From assembly GCA_937924855.1 (NCBI GenBank), contig CALEYQ010000010.1, positions 1 through 24,661 on the forward strand: a DNA stretch of 24,661 nt. Direction: 5' to 3'. This stretch comes from an uncultured Bacteroidota bacterium (lineage in GTDB: Bacteria > Bacteroidota > Bacteroidia > JADZBD01). A program made the translations under genes and the position numbers. Positions 24,086 through 24,661 of the stretch are shown piece by piece (positions within the stretch are counted from its first letter, which is position 1; each line of letters starts with the position of its first letter). Under the pieces are notes generated by a model. The model had not been told where the DNA came from. It made no database searches and saw only the letters and a program-made list of their open reading frames with translations.

Positions 24086-24475
24086 ATGAGAAAAATCAAA
24101 AATTCGAAATTGGGATTTCCTATTAGTATGGTGGTCCTTATAATTGCTTTTGGGGTAGGATACAATAGCTCATTTGCAAACCTATCACCTGCACCAGAAT
24201 CTTCTGGAAACTCCGCAGTTAATATTAAACCGACAGAAGGAAATTACCATTGGACCCCTTCAACAGGAATTGCAATGGCAACTACCATTATGGGGACATT
24301 AATTGACCATCCGAGACCTCATTTGTATATTTGCTCAAAACCAAATGCAAATATTTGTTATTCAAATGCAAATGCAACAGCATCTACCTATATTGGTGGT
24401 TGTAAATGGAAAATTACCATCCCTGGCGCTTCAAACGATACTGTTCAAGTTGAAAACTGTAATCCGCCCGACTAA
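24086..24475 (+). CDS. Small secreted protein with four cysteines, unknown
   Basis: The 129 residues begin with a basic n-region and a hydrophobic core (FPISMVVLIIAFGVGYNSSFA), a good signal peptide cut after about Ala31. The mature ~98 residues are polar and Asn/Thr/Pro-rich, with cysteines at 83, 91, 106 and 125, enough for two disulfides; YICSKPNANICYSNANATAS and GGCKWKITIPG are the most distinctive parts. I do not recognise a family. The size, export and Cys-rich tail recall the NVEALA-type peptides of Bacteroidota only in general form; that motif is absent. The next gene, a lipoprotein, begins 12 bases after its stop, so the two are probably co-transcribed. Confidence 0.75.
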   Translation: MRKIKNSKLGFPISMVVLIIAFGVGYNSSFANLSPAPESSGNSAVNIKPTEGNYHWTPSTGIAMATTIMGTLIDHPRPHLYICSKPNANICYSNANATASTYIGGCKWKITIPGASNDTVQVENCNPPD

Positions 24476-24487
24476 TTCATCCTTCAA

Positions 24488-24661
24488 ATGAGCAAAGGGT
24501 TATTATTTTTTTTATTACCCCTTATGCTTTTTTGGGGTTGTCAAAGCTATATAGATGGTGGGATTGCTAATACTCATGCAATTTCTGTTGAAGAAGAGGA
24601 GTTCAATATCTACGGATACACAAAAGTAGTTGAAATAATAAACAATTCAACATGTATAATA
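24488..24661 (+). CDS. Lipoprotein, N-terminal part (runs off the window)
   Basis: The first 58 codons are visible and open to the last base. The start has a lipoprotein signal: a hydrophobic run (LLFFLLPLMLFWGC) with Cys18 as the likely lipidated residue. The mature part begins QSYIDGG, has an acidic cluster (VEEEEF) and then YTKVVEIINNSTCII. The last segment, a strand ending in STC, could be the front of a redoxin active site, or something else; the catalytic part would lie beyond the window. It follows the small secreted protein by 12 bases, with no promoter in between, so a two-gene unit is likely. Confidence 0.7.
   Translation, partial: MSKGLLFFLLPLMLFWGCQSYIDGGIANTHAISVEEEEFNIYGYTKVVEIINNSTCII

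Overview
The window is a chromosomal segment of a Bacteroidota bacterium. Four things point there: two proteins with type IX secretion (T9SS) C-terminal domains, a small PID-CTERM/exosortase locus, a DUF4199 protein and a fused ribBA, and repeated TAnnTTTG promoter boxes at gene starts with few visible Shine-Dalgarno sequences. From 1 to about 23.3 kb the DNA is dense, mid-GC, housekeeping-like sequence. The last 1.4 kb is AT-rich and accessory in character. No mobile element, CRISPR array, tRNA or 16S/23S/5S rRNA gene was recognised.

Layout. 1-902: C-terminal part of a T9SS-exported protein. 923-2211: a compact exosortase locus made of a tiny substrate whose chain is almost only sorting signals, the exosortase (Cys87/Arg128/His147) and a small associated membrane protein; a hairpin plus T-run lies between substrate and enzyme. 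2256-6395: glyA and uvrA. 6403-8161 (minus): bioB followed by a small outer-membrane beta-barrel-like protein. 8239-10874 (minus): an operon of a DUF4199 membrane protein, a membrane-anchored GT2 and a GT4 glycosyltransferase. 10977-11072: the small bacterial SRP RNA, followed directly by a SUI1/YciH-like gene with no normal start codon. 11434-12183 (minus): another GT2. 12274-16135: an LptF/LptG-type permease and two glycosyltransferases joined by ATGA overlaps. 16167-17387: ribBA. 17451-18419: a T9SS cargo protein with a strong terminator. 18593-21211: clpB. 21292-23281: a 48-residue basic protein missing from longer-ORF lists, a redoxin-like protein without a CxxC, a secreted or lipoprotein MsrB, and a TylF-like methyltransferase. 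23282-24085: an AT-rich stretch with hairpins and one possible 59-residue ORF. 24086-24661: a secreted four-cysteine peptide and the start of a lipoprotein.

How the genes fit together. Much of the window concerns the cell envelope: T9SS cargo, exosortase sorting, five glycosyltransferases, an LPS-transport-type permease, a beta-barrel protein and a periplasm-facing MsrB. Several start codons sit 4-7 bases after an exact TAnnTTTG box. The SRP RNA has a well-defined 5' end 5 bases after its own box, so the same rule can be applied to the coding genes; it predicts leaderless or nearly leaderless mRNAs for five of them. The most unusual parts are the exosortase locus with its internal hairpin, the SRP RNA/SUI1 junction, and the AT-rich right end with its undescribed small secreted proteins.
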